From NCBI RefSeq assembly GCF_009193265.1, contig NZ_VZZZ01000001.1:372001-436000 (forward strand): a DNA stretch of 64,000 nt, read 5' to 3'. Positions 37,551-47,675 of the stretch are shown here, piece by piece. The DNA is from Marinobacter changyiensis. Lineage in GTDB: Bacteria; Pseudomonadota; Gammaproteobacteria; Pseudomonadales; Oleiphilaceae. The first letter of the stretch is position 1, and every line of letters starts with the position of its first letter. A program made the translations under genes and the position numbers. The notes beneath the pieces are model-generated. The model made no database searches, was not told the origin of the DNA, and saw only the letters and a program-made list of their open reading frames with translations.

Positions 37551-37561
37551 AAGCCCCCGGA

Positions 37562-37611
37562 AGTTTTCACTTCACCCCTGGCGGCACCCCGGCAGGGGTG
37601 AAGTGAAAACT
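37562..37611. repeat. Perfect 19-bp inverted repeat in the livJ-livH gap
   Basis: AGTTTTCACTTCACCCCTG (37562-37580) and CAGGGGTGAAGTGAAAACT (37593-37611) are perfectly complementary around a 12-nt loop. No T-run follows. It sits directly after the livJ terminator and 31 bp before the livH start. Confidence 0.95.
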
Positions 37612-37642
37612 GAAAGGTGCGGGTTTTCGGAGCCAAAAAACA

Positions 37643-38566
37643 ATGCAAGACCTCCTGTACTTCATTCAACAGCTCATTAACGGGCTGACGATCGGGAGCG
37701 CCTACGCCCTGATCGCCATCGGCTACACGATGGTTTACGGCATTATCGGCATGATCAACTTCGCCCATGGCGAGGTCTACATGATCGGTGCCTACACCGC
37801 GCTCATTACCATAACTGGCCTTGCGACCCTGGGTGTGGCCTGGCTGCCCCTGGTTCTGTTGATTGCCCTGATTTGTGCCGTCATTGTCGCCAGCTCAATG
37901 GGCTGGGCCGTTGAACGGATCGCCTACCGACCGGTGCGGGGTCGACACCGGCTGATCCCCCTGATCTCCGCCATCGGCATGTCGATCTTTCTCCAGAATT
38001 ATGTGCACCTTGCACAGGGCTCGAGAAACATGGGGTTTCCGCTGCTGATCGAAGGCGGCTTCCGGTTCGGCGCTGAAGACTCGTTCCAGACCTCTATCTC
38101 TTACATGCAGATCACTATATTCATCACCACCCTGATCTGTATGACAGCGCTCTCCCTGTTTATCGCACGCTCCCGGACCGGCCGCGCCTGCCGCGCTGTC
38201 TCCCAGGATTTGGGCATGTCGAACCTGTTGGGTATCGACACCAACAAGATCATTGCGGCAACGTTCGTCATCGGCGCCGCACTGGCCGCCGTTGCAGGCT
38301 TGCTGCTCGGCATGTACTACGGCTCCATTGACCCGCTGTTCGGCTTTATCGCCGGCTTGAAAGCCTTTACGGCTGCGGTGCTTGGCGGCATTGGCAGTAT
38401 CCCTGGCGCGATGTTGGGTGGACTTATTCTCGGCGTATCGGAAAGTATGACCTCGGGCTACCTGAGTGGCGAGTACAAGGATGTGGTGTCCTTCGGACTA
38501 CTGATTCTGATCCTGCTCTTCAAACCCACCGGCCTGCTCGGCAAACCGGAGGTGGAGAAGATCTGA
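37643..38566 (+). CDS. livH: Branched-chain amino acid ABC transporter permease LivH (BraD)
   Basis: A 307-residue inner-membrane permease with about eight hydrophobic segments. It opens with [30 protein letters not shown], the standard LivH start, and includes [13 protein letters not shown] near 40. It has [18 protein letters not shown] (ATPase-docking loop) near 185 and [16 protein letters not shown] near the end. It forms the channel with LivM. CGGAG precedes the ATG; the stop codon overlaps the livM start by one base. Confidence 0.95.
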   Translation: MQDLLYFIQQLINGLTIGSAYALIAIGYTMVYGIIGMINFAHGEVYMIGAYTALITITGLATLGVAWLPLVLLIALICAVIVASSMGWAVERIAYRPVRGRHRLIPLISAIGMSIFLQNYVHLAQGSRNMGFPLLIEGGFRFGAEDSFQTSISYMQITIFITTLICMTALSLFIARSRTGRACRAVSQDLGMSNLLGIDTNKIIAATFVIGAALAAVAGLLLGMYYGSIDPLFGFIAGLKAFTAAVLGGIGSIPGAMLGGLILGVSESMTSGYLSGEYKDVVSFGLLILILLFKPTGLLGKPEVEKI

Positions 38567-39837
38567 TGGCAACTCACAACATCAAGCACGCGCTGTTTAG
38601 CGCCATCATTACTCTGATCATTTCCGCCCCGATCCTGGGGCTTGACCTGGAGTCTGCGGGCACCGAGCTGAAACTGACAGGTGCCAGCACCTCTACGCTG
38701 GTGTCCATTGTGCTGGCGGCGATTGTCGTTTTCCTGTTCCAGACCTTCCGCGACAGCATCATGGGCGCGCTCGGGCAGATGCCAAAACTCAACCGGTTTG
38801 CAGACCGTGAGCCGATGCCCCAGGAGAAGCGCCTGAAGCTGGAAAACATCTTTCTGATCGTGCTGGTTGCCGGCGCTCTTTTGTGGCCGTTCATCGCCTC
38901 CCGAGGCTCGGTCGACCTTGCCACACTGGTGCTGATCTACGTCATGCTGGCGCTGGGTCTGAACGTCGTTGTCGGCCTGGCGGGCCTGCTGGACCTTGGC
39001 TACGTGGCCTTTTACGCCGTGGGGGCTTATACGTTTGCCTTGCTGTCCCAGTACTTCGGCGTGTCGTTCTGGGTGGCCCTGCCGACCGGTGCCCTGATCG
39101 CGGCCTTATTCGGTTTTCTGCTGGGCTTCCCGGTACTGCGCTTGCGGGGTGACTACCTGGCCATCGTGACGCTCGGGTTCGGCGAGATCATCCGCATTCT
39201 GCTGAATAACTGGACGTCACTTACCGGCGGCCCCAACGGCATCGGGGGCATCCCAGACCCAACCCTGTTTGGTATGGAGTTCGGCCGCCGGGTCAAAGAG
39301 GAAGGCAACATCTCCTTCCACGACTTTTTCGGTATCGCCTACGACAGCACCCATAAGATCATATTCCTGTACCTGATCGCCCTGGTGCTGGCGCTGGTCA
39401 CTTTCCTGATCATTCGCCGCCTCATGAAAATGCCCGTGGGTCGTTCCTGGGAGGCCCTGCGAGAAGATGAAATTGCAGCCCGCTCCCTGGGCCTGAGCCG
39501 TACCGGCGTAAAACTCTCTGCCTTCACCATTGGCGCGTTCTTTGCCGGCTTTGCCGGCACTGTCTTCGCCTCCAAGCAGGGGTTTATCAGCCCCGAATCC
39601 TTCGTATTCCTGGAGTCGGCCATCATCCTGGCCATTGTGGTTCTCGGCGGCATGGGGTCGCAGTTTGGCGTCATCCTTGCTGCGGTTGCCGTTACCGTCC
39701 TGCCGGAGCTCGCGCGGGAATTTTCGGAATACCGGATGCTGATATTCGGCGCCGCCATGGTGCTGATGATGGTATGGCGCCCCCAGGGGCTGATGCCGAT
39801 GCGCAGAATTCACATAATACTCAAGAAGCAGGAGTGA
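38566..39837 (+). CDS. livM: Branched-chain amino acid ABC transporter permease LivM (BraE)
   Basis: A 423-residue membrane subunit partnering LivH. The first 100 residues form an N-terminal extension with two hydrophobic segments joined by a polar stretch. The permease proper begins around [29 protein letters not shown]. The docking loop [18 protein letters not shown] is near 300, and [12 protein letters not shown] near 360. Its TGATG junction with livH implies translational coupling. livG follows after 6 bp. Confidence 0.94.
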   Translation: MATHNIKHALFSAIITLIISAPILGLDLESAGTELKLTGASTSTLVSIVLAAIVVFLFQTFRDSIMGALGQMPKLNRFADREPMPQEKRLKLENIFLIVLVAGALLWPFIASRGSVDLATLVLIYVMLALGLNVVVGLAGLLDLGYVAFYAVGAYTFALLSQYFGVSFWVALPTGALIAALFGFLLGFPVLRLRGDYLAIVTLGFGEIIRILLNNWTSLTGGPNGIGGIPDPTLFGMEFGRRVKEEGNISFHDFFGIAYDSTHKIIFLYLIALVLALVTFLIIRRLMKMPVGRSWEALREDEIAARSLGLSRTGVKLSAFTIGAFFAGFAGTVFASKQGFISPESFVFLESAIILAIVVLGGMGSQFGVILAAVAVTVLPELAREFSEYRMLIFGAAMVLMMVWRPQGLMPMRRIHIILKKQE

Positions 39838-39843
39838 CGGATC

Positions 39844-40599
39844 ATGCTTGAAGTACGCAATCTGTCGATGCGCTTTGGCGGGCTCCTCGCGGTGGACCAG
39901 GTATCCCTGGACGTTCAGGAACACGAAATTGTCTCGATTATTGGCCCCAACGGAGCCGGTAAAACAACCGTTTTTAACTGCATGAGCGGGTTCTATAGCC
40001 CCACCGGCGGGCAGATCCTGTTCGAAGGCAAGGAAATCCAGGGCACTCCGGATTACAAAATCTCCCGAATGGGTCTGGTCAGAACCTTCCAGCACGTCCG
40101 GCTGTTCGGGAACATGTCGGTAGTGGAAAACCTGCTGGTTGCCCAGCATCGTCATCTCAACACGAATCTGTTGTCTGGCCTGATCAAAACACCCAACTAC
40201 CGGGAAAAGGAACGCAAATCCCTCGACCGGGCGGCCTACTGGCTGAACCGGGTTGGCCTGCTTGATCTCGCCAACCGGGATGCCGGTAATCTCGCCTATG
40301 GGCAGCAAAGACGGCTGGAAATCGCCCGCTGCATGGTCACCGAACCGAAGCTGCTGATGCTGGACGAGCCAGCAGCAGGTTTGAACCCGGCCGAAACCCG
40401 GGAGCTCAACCAATTGATCATCAGCCTCAAGGAGGACTATCGCGTCTCCGTTGTGCTTATCGAACACGATATGAGCCTGGTAATGGAAATTTCAGACCGC
40501 ATCAACGTCATCAACCAGGGCCGGCCGCTGGCCAGCGGTACCCCGGAAGAAATTCGCCGTAATGATGATGTTATCAAAGCCTATCTGGGCGAGGCCTGA
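39844..40599 (+). CDS. livG: Branched-chain amino acid ABC transporter ATPase LivG (BraF)
   Basis: A 251-residue ATP-binding subunit of the liv importer. It has Walker A G-P-N-G-A-G-K-T (about 37-44), the Q-loop R-T-F-Q-H-V-R-L-F-G, a signature L-A-Y-G-Q-Q-R-R-L-E-I-A-R (the LivG type with A-Y-G-Q instead of S-G-G-Q), Walker B L-L-M-L-D-E-P-A-A-G-L-N-P and the switch histidine in V-L-I-E-H-D-M. It lies 6 bp after livM and 9 bp before livF, so it is translated from the same message. Confidence 0.95.
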   Translation: MLEVRNLSMRFGGLLAVDQVSLDVQEHEIVSIIGPNGAGKTTVFNCMSGFYSPTGGQILFEGKEIQGTPDYKISRMGLVRTFQHVRLFGNMSVVENLLVAQHRHLNTNLLSGLIKTPNYREKERKSLDRAAYWLNRVGLLDLANRDAGNLAYGQQRRLEIARCMVTEPKLLMLDEPAAGLNPAETRELNQLIISLKEDYRVSVVLIEHDMSLVMEISDRINVINQGRPLASGTPEEIRRNDDVIKAYLGEA

Positions 40600-40608
40600 G
40601 GAACTCAC

Positions 40609-41310
40609 ATGCTTTTACTTGAAGATATTCATACCCATTACGGCAAGATCGAAGCCCTGCACGGGGTCTCCGTTGAGGTGAAAAAGGGCGAGATCGTCTC
40701 CCTGATCGGCGCAAACGGAGCGGGCAAGACCACCTTGCTGATGACCGTCTGCGGCAGTCCCCAGGCCACCTCTGGCCGGGTGGTCCTGGAAGGCAGAGAC
40801 ATTACCCGCGACAAGACCTCCGACATCATGCGCTCGGGAATTGCCATTGTGCCGGAAGGGCGCCGGGTGTTCCCCGGGCTCACCGTGGAGGAAAACCTGC
40901 ACATGGGCGGTTTTTTCAACACCAAAGCCGAAATCCGCAAAAGCCAGCAGCATGTGTACGGGCTCTTTCCCCGACTCAAGGAACGCGAGCACCAACGCGC
41001 CGGCACCATGTCCGGAGGTGAGCAGCAAATGCTGGCCATAGGCCGGGCCCTGATGACCAAGCCCCGGATGATCATTCTGGATGAGCCCTCCCTGGGACTG
41101 GCGCCGCTCATTATCAAGCAGATTTTCGAGATTATCGGTCACCTACGGGAGGAGGGCATTACGGTGTTTCTGGTCGAGCAGAATGCCCACCAGGCACTGC
41201 ACCTGGCAGACCGGGGCTATGTGCTTGAAAACGGGCTCATTCGCCTGCAAGACACCGGCGCCAACCTGCTGGCCAATCCGGACGTTCAGAATGCCTATCT
41301 GGGGGGCTGA
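40609..41310 (+). CDS. livF: Branched-chain amino acid ABC transporter ATPase LivF (BraG)
   Basis: A 233-residue second ATPase, pairing with LivG. Walker A G-A-N-G-A-G-K-T-T (about 35-43), G-R-R-V-F-P-G-L-T-V-E-E-N-L-H-M-G, the signature M-S-G-G-E-Q-Q-M-L-A-I-G-R-A-L, Walker B I-I-L-D-E-P-S-L-G-L-A-P and the switch F-L-V-E-Q-N-A are all intact. It is the last gene of livHMGF; no strong terminator is seen within the next 100 bp. Confidence 0.95.
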   Translation: MLLLEDIHTHYGKIEALHGVSVEVKKGEIVSLIGANGAGKTTLLMTVCGSPQATSGRVVLEGRDITRDKTSDIMRSGIAIVPEGRRVFPGLTVEENLHMGGFFNTKAEIRKSQQHVYGLFPRLKEREHQRAGTMSGGEQQMLAIGRALMTKPRMIILDEPSLGLAPLIIKQIFEIIGHLREEGITVFLVEQNAHQALHLADRGYVLENGLIRLQDTGANLLANPDVQNAYLGG

Positions 41311-41498
41311 GACCGCGCATCCATCTGTTTGATATCCAGTTGGCGTTTTCATTTTCTGGTCTATACTGACAGCAACGGTTTTTCCGCTTGGAGCGTTTTG
41401 GAGTCAGGACCGTTAACGCTTTGTTTTGCCTCAGCGATTCGGGGTCAGCATTGCGTTCAAATGCGACGACAGCTGAACAATCTATCAAGGAGTGGACA

Positions 41499-41963
41499 AT
41501 GAAAAAACTGATCGCGGGTGCGCTGCTTATGGGTGCCTCTACCCTCGCTTTTGCCCAGCCTGGTTGCGGTGTAGGAGCCATGATCTGGAAAGGACAATCC
41601 GGTATTGCGCCGCATGTTCTGGCCGCCACCACGAACGCCACCTTCGGCAACCAGACTTTTGGCATGACAACAGGCACGCTGGGCTGTCAGACCAACGAGT
41701 CCGTTCAATCCATGGCGATGTACATGGACAGCAACATCGACAAGGTCGCCCGTGACATGTCCCGTGGCAGCGGTGAAAACCTCGATACGCTCGCTGTTCT
41801 GCTAGGGGTTGATGACGCCGACCGTGATGCCTTCCGGAGTGTGTTACAGAACAATTTTGCTACCATTTTCCCGTCGTCAGACACCACGTCTGACCAGGCC
41901 GTCAATGCCATTGTGGCACTGCTTGAAAAGCACGAGTCTCTGAACAAATACGTTGCAGCCTAG
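41499..41963 (+). CDS. DUF3015 family exported protein
   Basis: A 154-residue protein with a signal peptide (M-K-K-L-I-A-G-A-L-L-M-G, cleavage after A-F-A). The mature part starts Q-P-G-C-G-V-G-A-M-I-W-K-G-Q-S-G-I-A-P-H and has T-T-G-T-L-G-C, the recognisable core of DUF3015. Two conserved cysteines probably form a disulphide. The open frame begins at 41388, but AAGGAG seven bases before the ATG at 41499 sets the start. The DUF4105 gene lies 77 bp on; the two families are often neighbours. Function not known. Confidence 0.88.
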   Translation: MKKLIAGALLMGASTLAFAQPGCGVGAMIWKGQSGIAPHVLAATTNATFGNQTFGMTTGTLGCQTNESVQSMAMYMDSNIDKVARDMSRGSGENLDTLAVLLGVDDADRDAFRSVLQNNFATIFPSSDTTSDQAVNAIVALLEKHESLNKYVAA

Positions 41964-42040
41964 ACAGGCCGGCTCTGAAGGACTGGAAGGGCGCCAGGGA
42001 CGGCGCAAACTTCGACTAACCCTCTAACATCCGATCATTC

Positions 42041-43909
42041 ATGCGCTCACTGTTCCGTCTCGGGCTGGCTGCTCTCAGCCTCGCCACCAGCACGTGTTCG
42101 CTGGCCGATCTGGCGACCATACCTCCCGGGCTCCATCAGGACCCGACCTGGCTTATGCTCGGCCACTATCAGATGGACCGGTTCGGGAGCGGCTACACCA
42201 GCCAGGCCGACGACCCGGCATTCTTTATCAGCCCGAATGGCAAACATTCTCCTAAAGCCGAACTTGAAGCCACGCTCGGCGCCATCCAGTTACCCGGGAC
42301 CGGGAATGGTCACGCCCGCTGCCGATTCCCTGCCCGGGACAAATGGCTGAGAGCACGCCTGAATCTGCCGCAAGAGCCGGCCAAATGCGGCGACTACCGT
42401 GAGTGGCGCGAGGAACTCAATACCGAAACCGTTACACTGGTCTTCGCCGCCTCGTACCTCAATAGTCCCTCGTCCATGTTCGGCCATACCTTTATTCGGC
42501 TCGACCCACCGAAGGACGAGGAAGGTACTAACCTGCTCTTGGCCAACACCATTTCTTACGCCGCCGACGCGGAAGCTCACGACAATGAACTGGTGTTCGC
42601 CTACCGGGGCATTTTCGGCGGCTATCCCGGAATCACCACAATTCAGCCCTATTACGAAAAAATTCGCCTCTACTCGGACATCGAAAACCGTGACCTGTGG
42701 GAATATCAGCTCAACCTCAAACCCGATGAAATCGACATCATGGTGGCCCATGCCTGGGAGATACGGGACCGGAACTTTGACTATTACTTCTTCGATGAGA
42801 ATTGCGCTTACCGGCTGCTCGCGCTGATCGATGTGGCCCGGCCCGGTACGGACTTGCTCGGGGAAGTCAGCACCCATGCCATTCCCTCCGACACCGTACG
42901 CTGGGTGGTGGATAAAAAGCTGGTGGCATCGGTGCACTACCGACCCTCCGCGGCCACCAGTGTCAGTTATGCGCTCGATCAGTTGCCTGACGATGACCAG
43001 AACCTGGCTGCAGCCATTGCCAATGGCTACGTCGCTGTGGATAGCAATGAAGTCACCCGGCTTGAACCCGAACGACGTGCGCAGCTGATCGATGCTACTT
43101 ATGATTACGTGCGCTACCAGACCGAAGCGGAGAGCTGGCCCAGGGGCCATGCAGCACCCCTCTCCCATGACCTGCTGCGGGCCCGCAGCCAGATTCAGGA
43201 AGCGGAGCCACTCCGGAAGCCGTCCGCACCGGAGGTTCGTGATGACCAGGGCCACGATACGTTTCGCGCCAGCGTCGGCGGCGGCCAACAAGGCGACCGG
43301 AATTATGCCCAGCTTACCCTGCGCCCTGCCTACCACGACCTGCTCGACCCACCAGAGGGCTATCGCCCGGGCGCGCAGCTGCAGTTCCTGAGACTGGACG
43401 CGAGGCTCTACACCGATAATGAGGAAGTTCAGCTCGAGCAGCTTACCGGTGTGGAGATTCGCTCCCTGTCCCCCCGCGACCAGTTCTTTTCTCCCCTGTC
43501 ATGGCAGGTGGGTGTTGGGGGGCGGAGAACCGAGCTGGCGTCGGGCAAGCGCGTATTTGCTCCCTATCTTGAAGGTGGTGCCGGTGGCAGCTGGCGCCTT
43601 GGTCCGAGGACCCAGGCACTGGCAATAGCTACTGCCGATATAGAAATCGACGATGATATCCGACGGGGCTACGACGTTGCGCCGGGTGCCGACCTTGGCC
43701 TGCTGCATCAGAACAAGCGCTTCAGCCTACTCTCCGGCGCCCGCACCAAAGCCTGGATAGTCAGTAACCAGCACCGTCAGGATGAGCTCTACCTCAGAGC
43801 CAATTGGCATTTTGGACGCGACTTCAGCGTTGGCACTGAACTCACCCGGCAACATCACTACCAAAGGTACCAGACCCAATGGCAGCTCGGACTAAACGCC
43901 TACTTCTAG
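42041..43909 (+). CDS. DUF4105 (Lnb N-terminal periplasmic domain) outer-envelope protein
   Basis: A 622-residue exported protein. After a signal peptide (cleavage near S-L-A-D, about 23), residues about 110-300 form the DUF4105 domain, with S-S-M-F-G-H-T-F-I-R-L, where a papain-like histidine is expected, and F-F-D-E-N-C-A-Y-R-L-L, where the nucleophilic cysteine is expected. The family is related to NlpC/P60-like peptidases. The last 200 residues are rich in alternating hydrophobic strands and end L-N-A-Y-F, as in an outer-membrane barrel. The ribosome site is poor. The next gene starts inside its 3' end. I infer an envelope hydrolase; the substrate is unknown. Confidence 0.85.
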   Translation: MRSLFRLGLAALSLATSTCSLADLATIPPGLHQDPTWLMLGHYQMDRFGSGYTSQADDPAFFISPNGKHSPKAELEATLGAIQLPGTGNGHARCRFPARDKWLRARLNLPQEPAKCGDYREWREELNTETVTLVFAASYLNSPSSMFGHTFIRLDPPKDEEGTNLLLANTISYAADAEAHDNELVFAYRGIFGGYPGITTIQPYYEKIRLYSDIENRDLWEYQLNLKPDEIDIMVAHAWEIRDRNFDYYFFDENCAYRLLALIDVARPGTDLLGEVSTHAIPSDTVRWVVDKKLVASVHYRPSAATSVSYALDQLPDDDQNLAAAIANGYVAVDSNEVTRLEPERRAQLIDATYDYVRYQTEAESWPRGHAAPLSHDLLRARSQIQEAEPLRKPSAPEVRDDQGHDTFRASVGGGQQGDRNYAQLTLRPAYHDLLDPPEGYRPGAQLQFLRLDARLYTDNEEVQLEQLTGVEIRSLSPRDQFFSPLSWQVGVGGRRTELASGKRVFAPYLEGGAGGSWRLGPRTQALAIATADIEIDDDIRRGYDVAPGADLGLLHQNKRFSLLSGARTKAWIVSNQHRQDELYLRANWHFGRDFSVGTELTRQHHYQRYQTQWQLGLNAYF

Positions 43910-44718
43910 GCCTGATACTGGCAATCACCCTGCTCATGCAGGTCGGCTGTAGCGGACTGTTCTTCTATCCTGATCGCAATGTCTACATCACCCCTGACCG
44001 ACTGAACCTGAGCTACGAAGACGTTTACCTGGAGACCGGTGACGGTGAGACCCTCCATGGCTGGTGGCTGCCCTCTGAAGGCGCTGCAAAGGGTCATATC
44101 TACTTTCTCCACGGCAATGCCCAGAACATCAGCAGCCACCTGTTGAACGTAGCCTGGCTGCCCGAGAGAGGCTACAACGTCTTTCTGATCGACTATCGCG
44201 GCTACGGGCAGTCTACCGGCGCCCCTGACATCGAGGGCACCCTGCACGATGCCGAGACCGGCCTGCGCTGGCTGGTGAATAATCGTGACCCAAAACCCAT
44301 CGCGCTAATGGGACAGAGCCTCGGTGGGGCGCTGGGTATCGCGTTGGCCAGTGAATGGAGCCAACGCAGCGAAGAGCCCGCGCTGAACGCCGTCATTCTC
44401 GACGGTACCTTCTCGGGATTTCGCACCATCGCCCGGGAAAAGCTGTCGGCGTTCTGGCTTACGTGGCCCCTGCAGGTGCCCCTGAGCCGGACCGTACCGG
44501 ACGATTACGAAGGTACCAACTACATTGCCGGTATCAGCCCCACCCCGGTCATGGTCATTCACAGCGTGAGGGACGGCATCATTCCCTTTCACCACGGCCA
44601 GGCCTTGTTTGAGGCCGCCAGTGAACCCCGGGTATTCCTGCGGACCGACACCCCCCACGCTGCTACCTTTGTGATACCGGCATACAGGGACCGGGTTATT
44701 GAATTTCTGGAGCAATAA
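43879..44718 (+). CDS. Alpha/beta-hydrolase lipoprotein
   Basis: A 279-residue lipoprotein with lipobox L-M-Q-V-G-C (Cys24). It has an alpha/beta-hydrolase fold: oxyanion region Y-F-L-H-G-N-A-Q-N, D-Y-R-G-Y-G-Q-S, nucleophile Ser in M-G-Q-S-L-G-G-A (about 138), an aspartate in H-S-V-R-D-G-I-I-P and the histidine in T-P-H-A-A-T near the end. It belongs with the BAAT/YfhR-like serine hydrolases. The start lies 31 bp inside the DUF4105 gene in another frame, which indicates translational coupling and a shared job at the envelope. Substrate unknown, probably an ester or a peptide. Confidence 0.9.
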   Translation: MAARTKRLLLGLILAITLLMQVGCSGLFFYPDRNVYITPDRLNLSYEDVYLETGDGETLHGWWLPSEGAAKGHIYFLHGNAQNISSHLLNVAWLPERGYNVFLIDYRGYGQSTGAPDIEGTLHDAETGLRWLVNNRDPKPIALMGQSLGGALGIALASEWSQRSEEPALNAVILDGTFSGFRTIAREKLSAFWLTWPLQVPLSRTVPDDYEGTNYIAGISPTPVMVIHSVRDGIIPFHHGQALFEAASEPRVFLRTDTPHAATFVIPAYRDRVIEFLEQ

Positions 44719-44752
44719 AAAAACCCACCAACCGTTTCCGGAAGGTGGGTTT
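44719..44752 (-). terminator. Bidirectional terminator between hydrolase gene and pnp
   Basis: AAACCCACC (44721-44729) pairs with GGTGGGTTT (44744-44752). On the minus strand the stem runs into seven T, a strong terminator for pnp. On the plus strand only a short T-run follows. Confidence 0.9.
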
Positions 44753-44770
44753 CTGGTCTCACTTCACTAA

Positions 44771-46888
44771 TCAGATAGCGGCAAGATCGGTCGGCTGTTC
44801 ACCTTCCTTGACTTCCTTCATGGACAATTTGACTCGTCCACGGGCGTCAACATCCAGCACCTTGACCAACACTTCCTGACCTTCACTCAGCTCGTCGGTC
44901 ACGTTCTCGATGCGACGATCGGATATCTGGGAGATGTGGACCAGGCCGTCTTTACCCGGCAGGATGTTCACAAAGGCGCCAAAGTCCACTATGCGCTCAA
45001 CCTTGCCCTTGTAGATCGCCCCTACCTCGATTTCCGCGGTGATTTCCATCACACGCTTCATCGCTGCCTGCGCTGCGATCTGGGTGTCGGCGTAGATCTT
45101 CACGTAACCATCGTCGTCCAGGTCAATCGAGGCACCGGTCTCTTCGCAGATACCACGGATGGTAGCGCCGCCCTTACCGATCACGTCACGGATTTTCTCC
45201 GGATTGATCTTGATGGTGGTGATGCTTGGTGCACGATCGGACAGCTCGGCGCGGGGCGCTGAAATTACCTTGGCCATCTCGCCGAGGATATGCAGACGGG
45301 CTCCGTGAGCCTGCTCGAGCGCCAGTTCCATGATCTCGTCGGTAATGCCGTTGATCTTGATATCCATCTGCAGGGCGGTGATGCCCTCGGAGGTACCGGC
45401 AACCTTGAAATCCATATCGCCCAGATGATCTTCATCACCCAGAATATCGGTCAGGATGGCGAACTTGTCGCCTTCCTTGACCAGACCCATGGCAATGCCC
45501 GCAACCGGCGCCTTGATCGGTACGCCAGCGTCCATCAGTGCAAGGCTTGAACCGCACACGGAGGCCATTGAGCTGGAACCGTTGGATTCAGTGATCTCGG
45601 ACACCGCCCGAATGGTGTACGGGAACTCTTCAATCGTGGGCATAACCGCAGCCACACCACGTTTGGCGAGACGGCCATGGCCAACCTCACGACGACCCGG
45701 TGAACCCACGCGGCCAGCTTCACCAACGGAGTACGGAGGGAAGTTGTAATGGAACAGGAACGGGTCACGACGCTCGCCTTCCAGCGCGTCAATAATCTGC
45801 ATGTCACGGGCAGTACCCAGCGTGGTGGTAACAATCGCCTGGGTTTCGCCACGGGTGAAAAGCGCCGAGCCGTGAACACTGGGCAAGATACCGACTTCAA
45901 TCTCGATAGGACGGACAGTTTTGGCGTCACGACCGTCAATACGGGGCTTGCCCTCAATCACGTGGTTACGAACCACGGACTTCTCGACTTTGCCGAAGTA
46001 CTTCTTGACCTCGTCAGCAGACGGCTGGCCTTCTTCTTCACCGGCCAGTTTCGCAACAACTTCGGCTTTGATGATGCTCAGACGGGCATAGCGTTCCATC
46101 TTGTCGCGGATGGCATAAGCTTCCTCGATCGCATCGGCAAAGCCTGATTTGATCGCTGCGATCAGGTCGGTGTTTTCGGTGGCTGGCTGCCAGTCCCAGC
46201 GGGGCTTACCCGCTTCGTCTGCCAATTCCTGAATTGCCTTGATGGCAGTCTGCATTTCCTGATGGGCAAACAGTACGCCGCCCAGCATCTGGTCTTCCGA
46301 CAGGCCTTTGGCCTCGGACTCGACCATCAGAACGGCATCTTTAGTGCCGGCAACGACCATGTCCAGCAGCGACGAGTCGAGCTCTTCAAACGTCGGGTTC
46401 AGAAAATACCCGCGCTCGTTCGTGTAGGCCACACGGGACGCACCAACCGGACCGTCAAACGGAATGCCCGAGATGGACAGTGCTGCCGACGCCGCCAGGA
46501 TGCCGGCGATATCCGGATCCTGGGATTTATCAGACGACATAACCGTCAGGATAACCTGCACTTCGTTCATGAATCCGTTCGGGAACAGCGGGCGAATCGG
46601 ACGATCGATCAGGCGCGACGTCAGTGTTTCTTTATCGGATGGGCGACCTTCGCGCTTGAAGAAACCGCCGGGAATTTTGCCCACAGCGTAGGTTTTTTCG
46701 AAGTAATTGACGGTCAGTGGGAAGAAAGGCTGGCCCGGCTTGGCATCCTTGGCACCGACCACGGTGCCCAGAACAGCAATATCACCAACAGTGACCAGAA
46801 CCGAGCCAGTTGCCTGGCGGGCAATACGGCCCGTTTCGAGAGTGACGGTCTTGCCGCCGAGTTCAAATGTCTTTTTTACCGGGTTCAC
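44771..46888 (-). CDS. pnp: Polynucleotide phosphorylase
   Basis: A 705-residue 3'-5' exoribonuclease (E. coli: 711) that degrades RNA phosphorolytically as a trimer and joins the RNA degradosome. It has two RNase PH-like domains (the second with F-T-R-G-E-T-Q-A-I and the core [12 protein letters not shown]), then a KH domain ([15 protein letters not shown], about 560) and an S1 domain ([18 protein letters not shown]). It starts with GTG at 46886-46888, supported by AAGGAG five bases before. The leader has a small hairpin (GATAGC/GCTATC, 46922-46945). rpsO lies upstream, as in most gammaproteobacteria. Confidence 0.97.
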   Translation of the reverse strand: MNPVKKTFELGGKTVTLETGRIARQATGSVLVTVGDIAVLGTVVGAKDAKPGQPFFPLTVNYFEKTYAVGKIPGGFFKREGRPSDKETLTSRLIDRPIRPLFPNGFMNEVQVILTVMSSDKSQDPDIAGILAASAALSISGIPFDGPVGASRVAYTNERGYFLNPTFEELDSSLLDMVVAGTKDAVLMVESEAKGLSEDQMLGGVLFAHQEMQTAIKAIQELADEAGKPRWDWQPATENTDLIAAIKSGFADAIEEAYAIRDKMERYARLSIIKAEVVAKLAGEEEGQPSADEVKKYFGKVEKSVVRNHVIEGKPRIDGRDAKTVRPIEIEVGILPSVHGSALFTRGETQAIVTTTLGTARDMQIIDALEGERRDPFLFHYNFPPYSVGEAGRVGSPGRREVGHGRLAKRGVAAVMPTIEEFPYTIRAVSEITESNGSSSMASVCGSSLALMDAGVPIKAPVAGIAMGLVKEGDKFAILTDILGDEDHLGDMDFKVAGTSEGITALQMDIKINGITDEIMELALEQAHGARLHILGEMAKVISAPRAELSDRAPSITTIKINPEKIRDVIGKGGATIRGICEETGASIDLDDDGYVKIYADTQIAAQAAMKRVMEITAEIEVGAIYKGKVERIVDFGAFVNILPGKDGLVHISQISDRRIENVTDELSEGQEVLVKVLDVDARGRVKLSMKEVKEGEQPTDLAAI

Positions 46889-47308
46889 GGTAACTCCTTA
46901 TCTATCGTGTCAGTTCAGTCTGATAGCACACCCATGCGCGCTATCTCGATCGCTGCAATTCGTCCCTGCCGGGTGAATGACGAAGGCATGCCGGCCTGAA
47001 AGCTAACAGGCTGTTGCAAAAACCCGGTATGGAACCGCCGGGCGTTTCAACAACCTGCTATGGTTTTGGCTTTCGGTTACGACAGACATCCTGCGGATAT
47101 CACCGGACACAGCCGGAAGCGCAGCGTTGCTGGAGGTGTTGTCGATGCGCCGGAGCGCAAATTACACAATCAGCACGTTAAGCAGTCCTCCTGAACAGGC
47201 GGGAGAACCGAATGGCGAGAAGCACAAACAGCGGGGGCAAGCCCCGCGGTTTGATGAATGGCGCAGCATGCGCTGCACCACCCAGACAGATCACTGGACC
47301 CAGACGGA
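46889..47308 (-). promoter_or_regulatory. rpsO-pnp intergenic region with hairpins
   Basis: This 420-bp stretch has no supported gene. On the minus strand it holds, in order: GCGGGG-n5-CCCCGC (47231-47247), a possible end of the rpsO message; a larger hairpin 47007-47057 with outer arms CAGGTTGTTG and CAACAGCCTG and inner CCCGG/CCGGG followed by five T, terminator-like; and GATAGC/GCTATC (46922-46945) near the pnp start. In E. coli the matching region is cut by RNase III and mediates PNPase autoregulation; a similar role is inferred. Confidence 0.55.
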
Positions 47309-47578
47309 TCAGCGACGCAGACCCAGACGCTTGATCAGCTCAAGATAGCGATCAGCGTTTTTCTTCTTCAGGTAGTCAAGCAGCTTACGACGCTGGTTAA
47401 CCATCCTGATCAGGCCCCGGCGGGAATGGTGATCCTGCTTGTTGACCTTGAAGTGACCCTGCAGCTTGTCGATGTTGGCGCTAAGAAGGGCCACCTGAAC
47501 TTCAGGGGAACCGGTATCGCTTCCATCTTGCTGGTAGTCTTTTACAATCTGTGACTTCTCTGCGGCAGAAAGTGCCAT
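47309..47578 (-). CDS. rpsO: 30S ribosomal protein S15
   Basis: An 89-residue protein, the universal S15 length. It binds the 16S rRNA central domain and helps form bridge B4. The sequence has [39 protein letters not shown] and ends I-K-R-L-G-L-R-R, the standard pattern. Between truB and pnp on the same strand, the conserved order. Confidence 0.98.
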   Translation of the reverse strand: MALSAAEKSQIVKDYQQDGSDTGSPEVQVALLSANIDKLQGHFKVNKQDHHSRRGLIRMVNQRRKLLDYLKKKNADRYLELIKRLGLRR

Positions 47579-47675
47579 TACTCACCTCATTGTTTGCGAT
47601 GCGAATGTGACATCCGGCCGGACCGCGCATCTCTGCAGCCCGGCTAGACAGTGACGTTACCCCCGAGGGGGAACC

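Noticed and set aside
39217..40467. 416-codon open frame antisense to livM-livG
   Set aside because: Spans two real genes and their junction, so it cannot be an independent gene without strong evidence.
47127..47348. 73-codon frame in the rpsO-pnp gap
   Set aside because: Runs into the 3' end of rpsO on the opposite strand, has a polar low-information sequence and no ribosome site.
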